Assembly (NCBI GenBank): GCA_012845835.1
Contig: JABAKD010000009.1
Coordinates: 1,613,324-1,677,323, forward strand
Length of the DNA stretch: 64,000 bases
Direction: 5' to 3'
From: Undaria pinnatifida
Lineage: Eukaryota; Sar; Phaeophyceae; Laminariales; Alariaceae
The position numbers were made by a program, and so were the translations under genes. The notes under the pieces were generated by a model. The model ran no database searches and had not been told where the DNA came from. It saw only the letters and a list, made by a program, of their open reading frames with translations. Below, piece by piece: positions 44,994 through 57,600 of this stretch (position 1 is its first letter; the number at the start of each line of letters is the position of its first letter).

Positions 44994-45422
44994 GGTTTGC
45001 GGATGGATGGCTTATTCAGGGTTATCGGATTATTTTATTTTATTTTTCACTTCATATTATAAAAAATGAAAATACACTTCATATATAGTGGCGGGTTTTG
45101 GTACATATCGGGAGTATGAAGACAGTAGTAGTAGTGGTCTAATAGATATATCATGTTAAAGTTCCACTAGAAAATTTTACATAAATGTTACATAAAAAAA
45201 TATTGAAATAACTTGAAATAAAAAATAAAATGAAAATATACTGTCACCATAACATTTAACATGTAAAAGTCCGACCCTAAAAAACAAAAAAAGACAAGAA
45301 GCAAACAAAAACAAACAAAAAAACAAAAAAAAAGAAACAAAAAAAAAGAAACAAAAATAAAACAAGAAAGAAACAAATAAATGCAAAAAAAAAAACGAAA
45401 AGAAGAAACAATACGAATACAA

Positions 45423-45620
45423 CCGGAGTCGGTGAGCCTCGAACCCACGGTTCCAAAGTAAAACGCTGTCCCCCTAACGAACATTAAACATCCCACCCCT
45501 AACAAAACAAAATCGGGAGTCGGTGAGCCTTGAACCCACGATTCTAAAATAATACGCTGTCACCCTAAAAAAATATGAAAAAAAACACACACACACACAC
45601 CCGGGAGTCGGTGAGCCTTC
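45423..45620 (-). repeat. Three tRNA-like T-arm repeats in A-rich DNA
   Basis: GGAGTCGGTGAGCCT recurs at about 45425, 45514 and 45603. On the minus strand the first gives a T arm GTGGG-TTCGAGG-CTCAC preceded by GGGGGACAGCG. The second is similar with one T-loop change, and the third is truncated. They look like tandem tRNA-derived SINE heads, each beside homopolymer-rich sequence. Confidence 0.5.
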
Positions 45621-46149
45621 CGTTCTCTCATTATTTCGGTTTAATTCAGATTTGTGTTTACAACAGTATTATTAGTATCTGATCTCACTAGAAATACTAA
45701 TCTTCATATGATACCATAGACTATAGACTATATCACTGAGTCGTGCCATCATGCAATAGTTGGGAAGTTGTTTCCCAGCACTGGGAATACATTTTGTCAC
45801 CTGTGTGTGTGTTCTTCACATTAAGCCGTTCTTCTACTCGTCGACATCCAGCACACCCAGTGTCCGTACTGATTCTTCACCCTAGAAAGATCAGCTCTGT
45901 GGTCAGAAGCTACGACACAGAGATAATGCATCGTAATGCATTCGACAACGCAATGTCATGCCCTAGTACTGGGTACGACAGGCACAACATACATACGTCA
46001 GCAACAGAAATATATTGGAAGAGAGAATACGAAATAAACAAAAACAAAAACAAAAACAAAATAATAATAAGAAAACAAATAAAACAAAGATAAAAATAAA
46101 ACAAAAATGAAACAAACAAAATGAAGGGAAAATCGAAGAAACAACCCAA

Positions 46150-46995
46150 CCGGAAAGGAGAGCCAAAGCTCGGAAAAGAAACATAATAAAATAAAATAAA
46201 ATAAAGTAAAACCAAAATAAGATAATCCGAACACGAGCCAAAAACCTGGACACGCAAGGAGGGAACAAAGGGGAAAAAAATACCCCAGAAAAAGAAGAAA
46301 AGTGCTACGTACCTACTAGTCGGCCTGGTACTTTGCTACCCTGTCTGCCATCTCCTTCCTGCCTTCGTCCACCGCGGTCTCCCTTCTATTCCTCCTGTTG
46401 CCCCCCCTGCTCCCGCTCCCTTGGACGGCTTTCCTTCTACTCCTCCTGTTTCCCCCCCTCCCCCCTTTGTGTTCTTCTCATTAAACCAAAATACCTTGTA
46501 AAAGAGAGAAACAACGAAAGAAACCAAGACAAAACAAATAAATAAATAAATAAATAAATAAAAAGGGGAGCCAAAGCTCGGGAGATAGAAACATACCCCG
46601 AGCATGAGCCAAAATGGACATGCAAGGGGGAAAGAAAGGGAAAAAAAAATACCCCGGAAAAAAGGAAACAAGTAAAAGAAGGAAGACTGGGAGGGCCAAA
46701 TAAAACAAGCTCGTCACCTACCCACCATGCAAGACTCCCTTCATAAGGATAAGAAGGGGAAAGAAAAAAGGAAAGAAAATAAATGAATTCACGGAAAAAT
46801 CAAAGTACCAAGGCATCACATTCCGAGCAGCCGCAGCAGTTGGCGGTACGAGTGGCATAGATAGAAAGGTTCCACCTACTAGTCGGCCTGGTACCTTGCT
46901 ACCCTGTCTGCGGTCTCCTTCCTACTTTCATCTACCGCGGTCTCCCTTCTACTCCTCCTGCCCCCCCCCCTGCCCCCATACCCTTGTGCGGTGTT
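46150..46995 (-). repeat. LINE 3' region with two imperfect direct copies
   Basis: GAGCCAAAGCTCGG at 46156 and 46565, and CTACTAGTCGGCCTGGTAC at about 46314 and 46875, mark two copies of a roughly 400-560-bp unit. Each unit contains a C-rich (minus: G-rich) stretch and an A-rich stretch. Confidence 0.65.
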
Positions 46996-46999
46996 CCTT

Positions 47000-48550
47000 C
47001 TACCCCTCCTGCTGCCCCCCCCTCCCCCCGTTCCCTTCGATACTACCCACGGCGGATGCGTGGCGCTGTCTACTCAGCTTTGCCTCATTCTCGTGCCACC
47101 TGCCCATGAACCGTTCAGCTGCTTCGAGGACCCCCCGGTACCACTTGCCCGCCTTTTTTGCTGCAGTGGGCCACAGCGCGGTCCCAACTCCAAAAACTAA
47201 GGGGGAGTGTTCCGTTGATCCCTCGTTGGCTTTGAACACCCTAAGGTCCTCAGCTATGGCTCTAGGCCAAGTCTTGAGTTGTCCGCCTGGTTTCGGGTTC
47301 TCCCCACCAGCGATCGTCCCGAACATCAACCGACGGGGCAATCGTCCCTTGTGTTGTCGCACCAGGGCCCCGGCAAAGAAGAGCCGCCGTTTACGGATGG
47401 TCGTTTCGATGCTCTCGCATCGTGTCATCCTGAGGGCCTTTGCGTACGAGAGGGTGGTGTGGTCGGTGCGTAATCGGCGCTGGAAGCCAATGACTCGCAA
47501 AAGGACTTCGTGGTGGGCTGATCGGAGCTTGGCGAAGTGGTCCGCATTGAGCGTCCACGTCACACACCCGTACAACAGGGTCTCAATGACCTCGGCCTTC
47601 AGCATGCGGACTTTCAGACTAAGCGGGGCGGTCGTCCTATCATACAATTCCGGGCCAAACCGTTTGAGGCATGCCCGCATGAGACGGATCCGTCGTTCGA
47701 TTTCGAGCGAGAGGTCAGCGCTTTCGTGGATAATGCCGCCTAGGTATAAAAACTGGGTCGTCTGTTTATACCTCTGGCCTGATGCTTCGATCGCGAGCGG
47801 TGGGGCGAGGGATGTCTGGTCCGGTGTTCGTAGCAGCATCGTCTCTGTCTTCTTTTCCGATACCGTGAGGCCTGCTGCTTCGAAGACAGTCACGATGACT
47901 GTCATCATTTTAGCAAGGCCTTCCGCCGACTTCGAAACAATTCCTGCGTCATCTGCGCACAACATGCCCCACACAGCCCTTTGCACGCATGCCAACGGTT
48001 CCTCTTTTCCGACTACACTGCCCTTTTCGAGGTGAACCAAATCCCTTACGATGCTTTCGTCTTTGCTGAAGCGTACCAGCACGACGTGTATCGCAGCAGC
48101 GAAGAACATGTTGAACAGTAACGGTGATAGCACGCAGCCTTGCCGCAGCCCCTGGGTGACATTAAACCAATCCGAGTGCTCGCCGTCATCCGCACGCACG
48201 CGAGCCCGCATGCCTTCGTGGAAGTTGCGGATAACTGTGCGCATCTTGGTTGGTACGCCAAGGCGTGTGAGTACCTCCCACAACAGTTCCCGGTCGACAG
48301 AGTCGTACGCTTTCTGCAGATCGATGAAGCACATGTACAGGGGGATTTTCCTCTGTCGTCCGAGCTCTTGCAACCGACGCACGACAAACAGCATGTCGAC
48401 CGTCGACCGTGCGGGACGGAAGCCGCACTGTTCTTCAGGAAGTATTTCCTCGGCCTCGCAGTAGTTGCTAAGGCGGGACGCAACGATTTTCAACAATATT
48501 TTGCCTGCGTGGGCATCAAGCGAGATCCCTCTGTAATTGTTGCAAGATCA
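47000..48550 (-). pseudogene. LINE reverse transcriptase, palm and C-terminus
   Basis: This is the frame following the frameshift. Motifs in order are [27 protein letters not shown] (motif A), [18 protein letters not shown] (B), CADDAGIVS (C; most relatives have a hydrophobic or aromatic residue before ADD), LTVSEKKTE (D) and [10 protein letters not shown] (E). The C-terminus has [22 protein letters not shown] and [14 protein letters not shown], as in many LINE proteins. The long plus-strand frame over the same bases is antisense. Confidence 0.88.
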
Positions 48551-49425
48551 GTTCGATCCTTTTTTTTGTGAAGGGTCTTGATGATAGCATCTTTCCATTG
48601 CTGGGGGACTTCGCCCGTTACCCACACGTTGACAAGGATATTGTGAAAACACTGGACGAAAGCGGGGTGGTCAAGTTTTAGTAGTTCGACCGGGAGACCG
48701 TCTGGTCCAACGGCTTTCCAATTTGACATGCCCTTAATCGCATCCGTCATCTCGTCCATGGATGGTTCATCTCCAAGCGATAGTTTAAGCGGTCGCGGTG
48801 GCAAGAGGTCGATGATCGTGGGATCGAGTTTCAGCGATTTCGTGTTCAAGAGTTTGTGGTAGTGCCCCGCCCATCGTTCACGAATTCGCGCTTGATCCCG
48901 CAACAACGTGCCATCCTCGTCCATAATAAACTGCTCGCTCCTCGCTTTTGTACCTTGCAATCCCACCGTACTCTTCAGCTGCTTGTAGAACCCTCGTTGA
49001 TCGTTACTCGCTAGGAGTCTCTCGGTTTCGGCGAGGTACTCTTCGAAGTACGCTTGTACTCCTGCGGCAACCACTTCCTGCAGATTCGCACACGCAGATC
49101 TCAATTTCTTCCACGCTACACTATGTCGGGGGTTGGCACGCAAGAACTGTCTCGCATCCTCCCTCGCTGTCCATGCTACTCTGAAAGCGGCCGAAGTTTC
49201 GGCAGGCTCGCACCAACCATGCCGGCGGTGGCGACGTGGTGGAGGTGGCACCTCTTTCTCTACAGCATCGATGATAGTCGTGGTGAAAAACTCAACCATG
49301 CCAGACGTGTTACGGGGCTGGAGAGGTTGGTTGAGAGTGGAAACAACCCTCGCGATTACTCGTTGGCGACGCTTTCCGTCGGATAAAAAAAAGCTGCCTG
49401 TCGAATTCTCGGCGTTTTGGGGGTT
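48490..49425 (-). pseudogene. LINE reverse transcriptase, N-terminal part
   Basis: The frame is open from 49425 and the first Met is at 49299. Conserved LINE features are a long basic/helical lead (FRVAWTAREDARQFLRAN, GFYKQLKSTVG), RIRERWAGHYHKLLN, then NWKAVGPDGLPVELLK and VPQQWKDAIIKTLHKKKDRT. The last of these enters the RT palm. Just after DRTD the family sequence continues in another frame, so the copy is inactive. Confidence 0.85.
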
Positions 49426-52400
49426 TCAGCATTTTTCTGTTGGACGAAAAGTGACCACTAAGTCGGACCTTGATGTACACAATGTCAAATACACTGGCTA
49501 TTGGTACTATTAATAATAGTTTACTGAGTAAGGTAATATATATACGAAGAATCGATGAGTTGAAAGTACACCTCGTACTCATCATGATGGTAAATCAACG
49601 CGTTGTGAGAATGGATTGTGAGCTGACGAGTTGTGAGCATGATTATAGTGCGCATCATCAAGTTGTGGTATACTCATTTGTATGAACGATAGCCGTTCCA
49701 GAGGTATTGGATATCGTGTCTCTTATGTGCTGGAGCCTCCGTAGATTCTGATGACAGACAGGCGGGTAAAATCACGTTTCCCACTGACAAGTAATCACTG
49801 TCGACTCTCTCTATTTTTTTTTTTTTGCCAAACACCTCTCGTTGCACCCCGAGGCAGTTCTATCGCTACCGTCGCTTGGTTCGCCGTCAAACCTCGCCCC
49901 AACCTGGCGTGTCCCCCGCGCTACGAATACAATAAGAGAAGTAGTTGCAAGTTGCGACTCGAACCTGGGTTACCTCAAACCGTCAGAAACTTGTTTTCAA
50001 ATTGACATTCCGGTACTTTGCCACACGAATTATAATCATTTTTGTAAGTATGGGACCCCTCCCAAAGAACCCCGCAGACCACCCAAAACCAACACAACCC
50101 CCCCTCCCCCCGTGGGAGGGGCCAGATTTTTCCTTTTATTTTCGGGGTGGTTCTTGGTCCTTTTCCTTCCTTAAATTTGGTACCAAGTGCTCAATGCCAA
50201 TGCTATGCTTGCGTGCTTGGGTTACTGCACGTAGACGTTCTACTTGCCACCAGATAGGTTGAGAAAATGCATACCAATATTCATAAAGGCTGAGATACGT
50301 ACAGAGCAGAAACCTATGATACGTCATATGGGCTGGCGACGCCTGCGAAATTATAAGATACTTGGAGACAACGTCCCCCCAAGTTGCCTCAAAACAAAAA
50401 AAATAGACCTTGCTTCTCGGTCAAGCGCTTGCTTCTTGCTTCCCAATGCTTCTGTGACAAATCTACGACAACCTAGACTTGGGCGATCGTCTGAGTGTGA
50501 CTGAGTGTGACTCGTCTGAGTGTGACTCGTCTCACTCATTTGACCGCCCCTTCTGCTGGGAGACCTTACGGCATGCTACGTCGGGCTGACACCCTCACTT
50601 ACTCTCCTGCTATGAGACCTTTGAGAGTGCTACGGGGGCTCTGAAATTCTCACGCTTGCCCCCTCGCAGCCTTCTCGCTGCCGCCGCCTTTTCTGCCTTG
50701 CTTACGTCAAAGCTGTCCTCGAACCATAAAGTCTTGGCATGTGCTTTGCTCAGAGCCAACGAGGTGGCGTGCCTCCCTTCTACGTGGCGGGACGCGGAGT
50801 CGCTCTACAGGGTTGCAAGATAAGCACTTCGCAGGGGAACGTTGATGCAGCATGGTATATGTACATGACGTGCTCGTCGACGCCGCTTTCAGGCAATTGG
50901 CACGTTTTTGCGAGTCCCACCTGGCCGCGAGGGGACAGGTGGAGTGTTTCTGAGGTGCATCTTTCCCGGTATTGGGTTCTACTACCCACGTCTTGGCCTT
51001 GCCCTCGTCCTTTCCTGAACCGTCGATGATATTGTGCCCAGAGCAGCAGAAGCAAATGGACTCCGAGCCATCCGCTTGCTTTCCGCAGGCGCGTTCTAGT
51101 CAAAGAGCCGCCTTATCGAAGGGAGGGCTCCCCCCGTCACGGAGACTGCGCTCATCGTGACCACTCTCTCTGTCTATTCTGCGGTACGGAGGGCGTCGCA
51201 GTCCGTGACCACGTCGACCTCAGGGGCCACGTGGAATGCAGTATCTCTTCCGCTGAACTGGTGCCCCATTAGTTTTGTAGAAAATTGAGTGAAATTGTTC
51301 TACGATGATGCAGTAAAAATATGGGTGGCGTTCAGCGGGTGGGGTGGGCGCCTCGTACCCCCGCCCCCCCCCCCCCCCATGAGAGGTTCAAAATATTTTT
51401 TGGGAGTGTGGTGTCGGAATTGGATTTTGTGCGCCCGTACCCGACCCCGTGGGATTTTTTTAATGCTATGGTGCATAGGGTAATCTTACGTCAAGGCCGG
51501 CACGTACAGTTTTAGCTCGACCGTTTTTCGAATTACGCACGTTCGCCAACACCTCAACCCGCTTTCAAACGCCCCACCCGTTTTCCCAATTATTACGAAA
51601 TCACCACGAAGGCTAAGGGAGACCCGCAAACCGGAACCTATTCCCCCCCCCCCCCTCCCCGGGGGTCGAGGTAGCCTCTATTTATCAATGCGTATTTAAT
51701 TTCACAGCAATAAAACAAGTCGTTTCGCCCATGCATGTTGTGTGTGCAGCTAGTAAGGGGTTACACCCCATATTCACATTTCACACCCCAAACGTCCCTG
51801 TCGATTTGTTGCAACCTGCCCCGGTCCCCTCTCACCGTCCCGTCTCTTTAGCGACGGGGTTGGCCGGTGTAAAAATGTGGTCGATGAATATGGTTGCACC
51901 GTCTTTTACCACGCCGACGTAATATACCGCTACCTCCGTATGAAGATACGGGAAAGCATCGTTGGAGGGCTAAATCTCTACACTAAGTCTACCCCTGCAG
52001 TCTTCTCGTAGTATGCCTGCCCTTAACCGGTGGCGCCAAGTATAGACTGGCTGTGGTGTGCTTGGGTTTCCCTTGTTGGAGGCGTGTATCGATAGGAGGG
52101 GGCATCATGTTTGGTCAAAAACAGCTGTCTTCGACTGCGAGGAACCACATACTATCGCTAGAACAACATCTTCTTGCGCTTTATAACAGTACCTGTGATA
52201 AGGTCGCGTTACAAGTGATAATCATCGGGGCAAGAAAAGTGACGCGGGCGGCTACGATAGAGGTTACACTACTCTATTTGTTTTTCTGAGGTTCCTCAAA
52301 GTTCGGGAGCTTAAGACAGGTCTCTCCCAAAAACTCATTTGGAGAAAAAAAACTGCTACCAGATGAAAAAAACATGGCCTAGGTGTAAAACGAGAACCAT

Positions 52401-52726
52401 ATAAAACAAATGGCCTACAAAATTTCGGATGGTGTTGTCTTCCGGAACCTAGTCGTTCCGAAAACAGTATACTTCAAAGTATGCAATAAGTGACGATTCT
52501 ATCGTAGCGTGCGTCTAGTGTTCTATACCAAACACACGCTTCGTTTGGGATTAGTGTACTATGTACGGTACTTAGACTTCTTCGAGTCAACAGCCTCACG
52601 GAAAACATTTACATCCCTACCGTGTGGCGTGCATCCTTCACGGTTTCTTTTCTTGCAAAAAATGTCAGAAACAAAAAAACTGTCTCTCGCAATGGGAAAA
52701 AACGCGGGCGAACGCGTTCGCAACGG

Positions 52727-52728
<2 letters not shown>

Positions 52729-52760
<32 letters not shown>
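52729..52760. repeat. Poly-G run of about 30
   Basis: Around 30 consecutive G bases, one of the longest homopolymers in the window. Confidence 0.95.
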
Positions 52761-52761
<1 letters not shown>

Positions 52762-53517
52762 TACAGCGCGCCGCGCGCCCCTCTTGACACCTGCCTCCGG
52801 CTTAAACGCGACTAGCCCGTCGACGCTGCAAACGCCCGTGTAAGTCGCCTACCATATTTAACACTCCCATATCAGTGTGTCCTTTGTCTAGAACCTTACG
52901 TTTCCCTTACCGTGTACGAAGATTCTTTATCAGGAACTTATGTATGCCGTTGGATCGACTCGTCCACCAGATATACCTCTCATCAATAACGCACACAATC
53001 TAGTAACGCCCTTTACATTTTTGCCGGTCCCCTGTCGCACCCGCCCCCTCGCAAGTCGCGTCTACGATCCCTCTTGAATATGCCGCAAGCCGGTAAACAC
53101 GATTCTCCTACATGTGAGTCAATTCTGCTGCACATTGTGCATCCCGCCTGACCCCCTCCTCAACCGCGGTGCAGTATATCATTGATGCCCTTTACGATTA
53201 AATATCCCGTTTCGCGTTCGTAGTTCCTAGCTTCCGACGTGTAATGCTCTTCGTCTTCGCTCCCCCCGGCCGGGAAATCTTCCCCGACTGTCGCTTGTAC
53301 CGGGGAAAATGAGAAATGCGGCCGGGTTTAGGATTACGCCGGGCGAGTGATTTTCCGTCACGACCCGGACATTACTCTGTTTAGTGTGGCGTTTCACATG
53401 TATGCAGGAGGAAGCTTGATATATCGTGTACGCTAGAGTCGCAGGTTGAAAGATTTGCCAGAGGGAGCTGGCCTTGTGTTTGCCTCTGCCATTTCGGAAA
53501 GACTTTCCAGTCGTCGT

Positions 53518-53671
53518 CCCACACCTTCTTCATATGACCCGGACCGAAAATTCCTCCGCCTCTGCCCCATGAGCGCTATTGGTGAGTACAGTGTCCCACA
53601 CCTTCTTCATGTGTGACCGGACAGAATATTCCCCCGCATCTGCCCCATGAGCGCTGTTTGTGAGTACAGTG
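53518..53671. repeat. 77-bp tandem duplication
   Basis: CCCACACCTTCTTCAT starts at 53518 and again at 53595. TCTGCCCCATGAGCGCT and GTGAGTACAGTG occur in both units. Confidence 0.85.
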
Positions 53672-54429
53672 GAGCCGCGGCCGCGAATGGGTAGTAGATG
53701 GTATTCATGATAACGTTGACGGAAGCGGTTGAAAGAAGGGCTGTAGAAGATGAGGGTATGACGGCGGGCCTCCAAGGTTATCGCGCCGCGCAGAGATCCA
53801 GGTCCCAGACCATAAGAAGCCATACGCTACATTTCTCTACCCAGTGGGAGGGACCGCAAGCTCTTTTCACTCGAAGGTACAGCGGCATCGGCCATCATGT
53901 AACTGGTGAGATAGATTCCCGCAGCCCGGGCACGGCTCATAAGTATAAACGTGCAAATTCCATCATACCGCGGAGAAAAGACGGCGTGGAAGAGCCAGAA
54001 AAGAAGCATGCATGGGCGCGAACAAGTTACCCGTATAACCAGGCTTTGTGAAACTGTGCGCAGCATTCCCACGAAACGATCCCTAAGGTACGGTGTAGCG
54101 CCTTCTTTGTAAAGTTATGGCCATAAAACCCCTGAAGAAAAAGAAGGGAGGTGATGCGCACGAGTACCCAAGAGGGGTAAGGGATATAGGAGTGTTCATA
54201 GACCAGAATCTGGCGATGTGGTGCTACAGAAAGCGGGTGTGATATCACCAGACCACCGGCTGGGGAAGCTTGTCATACGAACCCGACACTTGCGAAGAAG
54301 GCAGAACACATTAATTGACGCCCAGGAATGCGCGTCCAGAGTTTGAGAAGCTTCAGATTTTGACCATATCGGATTCAGTTTTTATGTGCAAGCGCATTTC
54401 GAAAATCGAACGAGTCGCCCAATGACCCA

Positions 54430-54687
54430 GGCTACGGTAGGGGGGTCCCCTTTTGGGCCTTTTATTTCAGTGGCTAGGGGTCACTCGCGCGAGTAACCCC
54501 TTTGTTCCTATGCAATCTTACGTTTTCTTTATTTTTTTACTTTGACGAAATCAATCCGCAATGCAAAGGTGATCTAAGCTGCGGCAAACCAAGTTCCTAA
54601 ACCATCTTCATCCGTAGGGTACAGAGCTACTCGTGCGAGTGGCTCAAACACACCAGTGAAAATGGGGGTACCCCCCCTACCGTAGCC
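54430..54687. mobile_element. Family G inverted-repeat element
   Basis: It begins GGCTACGGTAGGGGGG and ends CCCCCCCTACCGTAGCC, about 258 bp. It contains two copies of a palindrome-like motif, TCACTCGCGCGAGTAACC and GCTACTCGTGCGAGTGGC. A related motif recurs at about 59228. Confidence 0.75.
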
Positions 54688-57600
54688 TTGGTCCAATGTA
54701 GAAAGAAATCAGTTGAATTGCGCCGTCGGTTGAGAGTGCATCCGGATGCACAGTCCAACCCTACCGATCCGTTCTTGTTCTCTGGCAACATGAAGAAAAG
54801 CACCAAATGCGATACATGGGCGTCGAACCAAAAGAGTCGAAGTCAAACACCCTGACTGCACTTTAGTCCACTGGAGGTGAATACACGTGCCGAGCGCGCT
54901 CATCTAGACTTGGAATTCTGCACTTTGGCACGAACCATCCGAGCCAAGCACGCTGTCTGAGTGCCCGCTGCTGTAATTTACCAAACTCGTGCGTGTATAT
55001 TGGCCGGTAAACGCGCCCTGGATACGATTGTCGCGACCTGTGGAAAGGAGACCGTGCCCGCCGACTGTAGCCTGGCCGCAAAATGACGCGCTGAGCGCAG
55101 AATGCGCATTGCGCGAAGCAGCGGCACCGTGTCACCGTCCAATTCATTGATAATTTTGCTTGCTTGGATAACAGGTTGAATTTTGAGACCATGCCATTAT
55201 TTTGCCTTTTTAAGCTGATGAAAATATTAGTTTTTGCACATTCGTCGGACCGCAAAAGGAGATGCTTAGCTCTTTCGGACCAAAGTAAACAAGCCGTTCG
55301 CTCGACATTGGACAGCACAGGAAGCGGCCCGACGTCTCAGATCAGCCCATATACATTTTTGTCCACCTCTCAAGCTTCATCTCCCTGGTGTGGGGACTCG
55401 ATAACTAGATCTAGACATGGATTCTGGCAGTAGTTGGTAAGGGACCCATCGTGTATTGTTGTTTCAAGGAGCAATCAGTCACACAAACCACCTCCAAAAA
55501 AGCACGAAACACCACACGTTAACCACGAAAACGGTACATAAGCGCACAAAACCACCACATTACACAGGACCCGCCCCCGCCCCCCAAACAAACATAAACC
55601 GAGTCGTTCTACAATATCCCCGCCAATCTTCCTTCAACGAAATCGAGCCAGCTCCCGGCCGTATATAGTGAGGTACGGTGTCTCTCGACACCCGGTCGTC
55701 GTCGATCGGTAGACCTTTGCACACAAGAAAATATATTGATACTTTTTTTTTTCAATGGTATCCTTCGTTCGGGACAGCAGCCACGAAAAGTTCGTTCGTT
55801 ACAAAAAATCGCTGGTTTTGGGGGGGGGCTACCGTAGAATAGGCCAACCGCTCTCAAATCCAGTCCGAAAACCCAGTGAAAACCTCATCCAATACAACCA
55901 AATACAACCAACCGCAATCAACGCTCACCACGACCAAATACAAAAAGAACTTGGACCAACGCTGCAATGTGTCCATGCTGTCCCGTGCCGAGAAGAAACT
56001 CAATGAGAAAAACCTGCTGCAACGAGTCGCGCGGGGCGGAAATGTACGAAACGTTGATTTTCATGATGGCGTCTTCGCGACAAAGCGAGCTGCATAACAC
56101 ACCACGCCTAATCTCTTGAACTCAGCAAGAGCCTGGGGCCGGCATCGCCGCATCCTCGCAGTTCAGTAGCTTGACCCGAACCAACAGCAAAACGAGAGAT
56201 TAGAGTTACTTACTGCACGTCACAGTCGGCGACGGTCAGAAGTATATATGCCGTTACATGTTGCGATTCGAGTACGAAGAGGAATGCCTGTCAACCGGGC
56301 ATAGAAAGCCTAAGCTACACCCGAGCGGCTCCAGAGACCAAGGTCTGTATTATTGAGGAAACGTCCGTACGTTTCCGTCCAGGCTGGTGCTCGCCAGACG
56401 GTTATTTGTGTCCTAGCACCTCAGCCGCCCTCGTTGGACTCGAGCGCTGGCCGAGCCTCCCGACTGTTATGGATTGAAGACATCCGTCACCGTAGGGCTT
56501 GCTGGACCACACGCTGTATAAGCTTGTACGGGGCGTCGTCAACAGGGCTAAAAAGACCCAACGGGGGCGATTGTGGTACGTCCTCGTCGTCGATGTGGCC
56601 GTGTTCGCCGAGATGCTGGCAAGAAGCTGGCACAGTTGTGGTAGCATTGAAATCGCGAGTGATGCTGTCCAGGTCACCGTGCGTGGTGACGCCGACTAGA
56701 ACGAAGACACTCCGAGGTTGGTGGCGCGATGCTCGACACCTTGCCGTGCGTTGTGTCCGCGGGTTACTCGTGCAAGGCTGACGCCATTCTTGAGCGGAGG
56801 CTCGACTAATATATGACATTTTTTTCATTGTAATTTAGAAGGCTCGAAAGCTAGCAACGCTCCAAAGCGCGTATGTATGCAGGCATGCATGTCGCGCGTT
56901 CATGGCGTCGGTGCGAGTATGTTGTCCGGGAGAGGCCAAGTATAGCCAAGCTATGTGGTCGACTGCAAACAAGGAGTAACGCGGTCTTGACAATCCACAT
57001 GCGTTGAGAATGCTGCATTAATCGCATATGCCGCACGTACATGTTATCGGCAGATCCAAGGCCACACTGCCGCATCATCACCGCAGCAACCGATAGAGAT
57101 GCTGTCACACGCAAGATATTGTGTCGGATAGGCCACGTAGCTTGACGCCTACAGGGGGGCCGTGAAGCCCGGAGTTCTTGCGTGTCGCGCGCAGCAACCA
57201 GTTGCGGTAGAGGCGCCAATCTTTAGAGATAATTTAAAGGGGTGTAGTGTGCAGACTATGAGTTTCTGCGATTTAACGCGCACGTAGGCACGCATGCCCG
57301 TATGCACGCACTTCATAATATAGGACTGACTGGTAGACACGTTTGTTTTTGGGCCAAACCTGGCCAATTCCCGCAAAGAAACATCACGGGCGCCGCAGTA
57401 GTCTACCCCACACCTTCATCGCCCTTGCTGTCGGCCGTCTGGTACTCCCCCGGTCACCAATCGAATGTGCCTCTCCACCCTGACAAGGCACGTATCAAAA
57501 CGTGTATTCCCCCCCCTGCCCCAAAGCCTATTCGTTCTCTGGTTCCACTATCTTTGGGGTTGTAACTTTCACCGCGTATTGCACATGCTCGCTGCACTCC

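Larger units (their letters stand above)
46150..49425 (-). mobile_element. 5'-truncated LINE retrotransposon
   Basis: On the minus strand a reverse transcriptase region (49425-47000) is followed by a repetitive, purine-rich 3' region. Upstream of the RT part, only a short pre-RT stretch (SDLVVTFRPTEKC) precedes a stop at 49426-49428. There is no endonuclease domain, as expected for a 5'-truncated copy. The RT frame is broken at about 48550. Confidence 0.85.
49430..54429. other. Largely anonymous DNA between the LINE and family G
   Basis: It holds a T run at 49813, a GAGTGTGACT-type short tandem repeat at about 50491-50530, the poly-G at 52729 and the 53.5-kb duplication. A GC-richer stretch at about 50560-51270 has long frames on both strands. 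The plus frame ending at 51272 carries HSLCLFCGTEGV then DHVDLRGHVEC, which looks zinc-knuckle-like but is only 80 codons. Confidence 0.35.

Noticed and set aside
45177-46260. Phe-rich hydrophobic minus frames resembling membrane proteins
   Set aside because: They are translations of A-rich low-complexity DNA (AAACAAAA phrases).
46896-48035. 379-codon plus-strand frame
   Set aside because: It is antisense to the LINE reverse transcriptase, whose motifs on the minus strand are clear.
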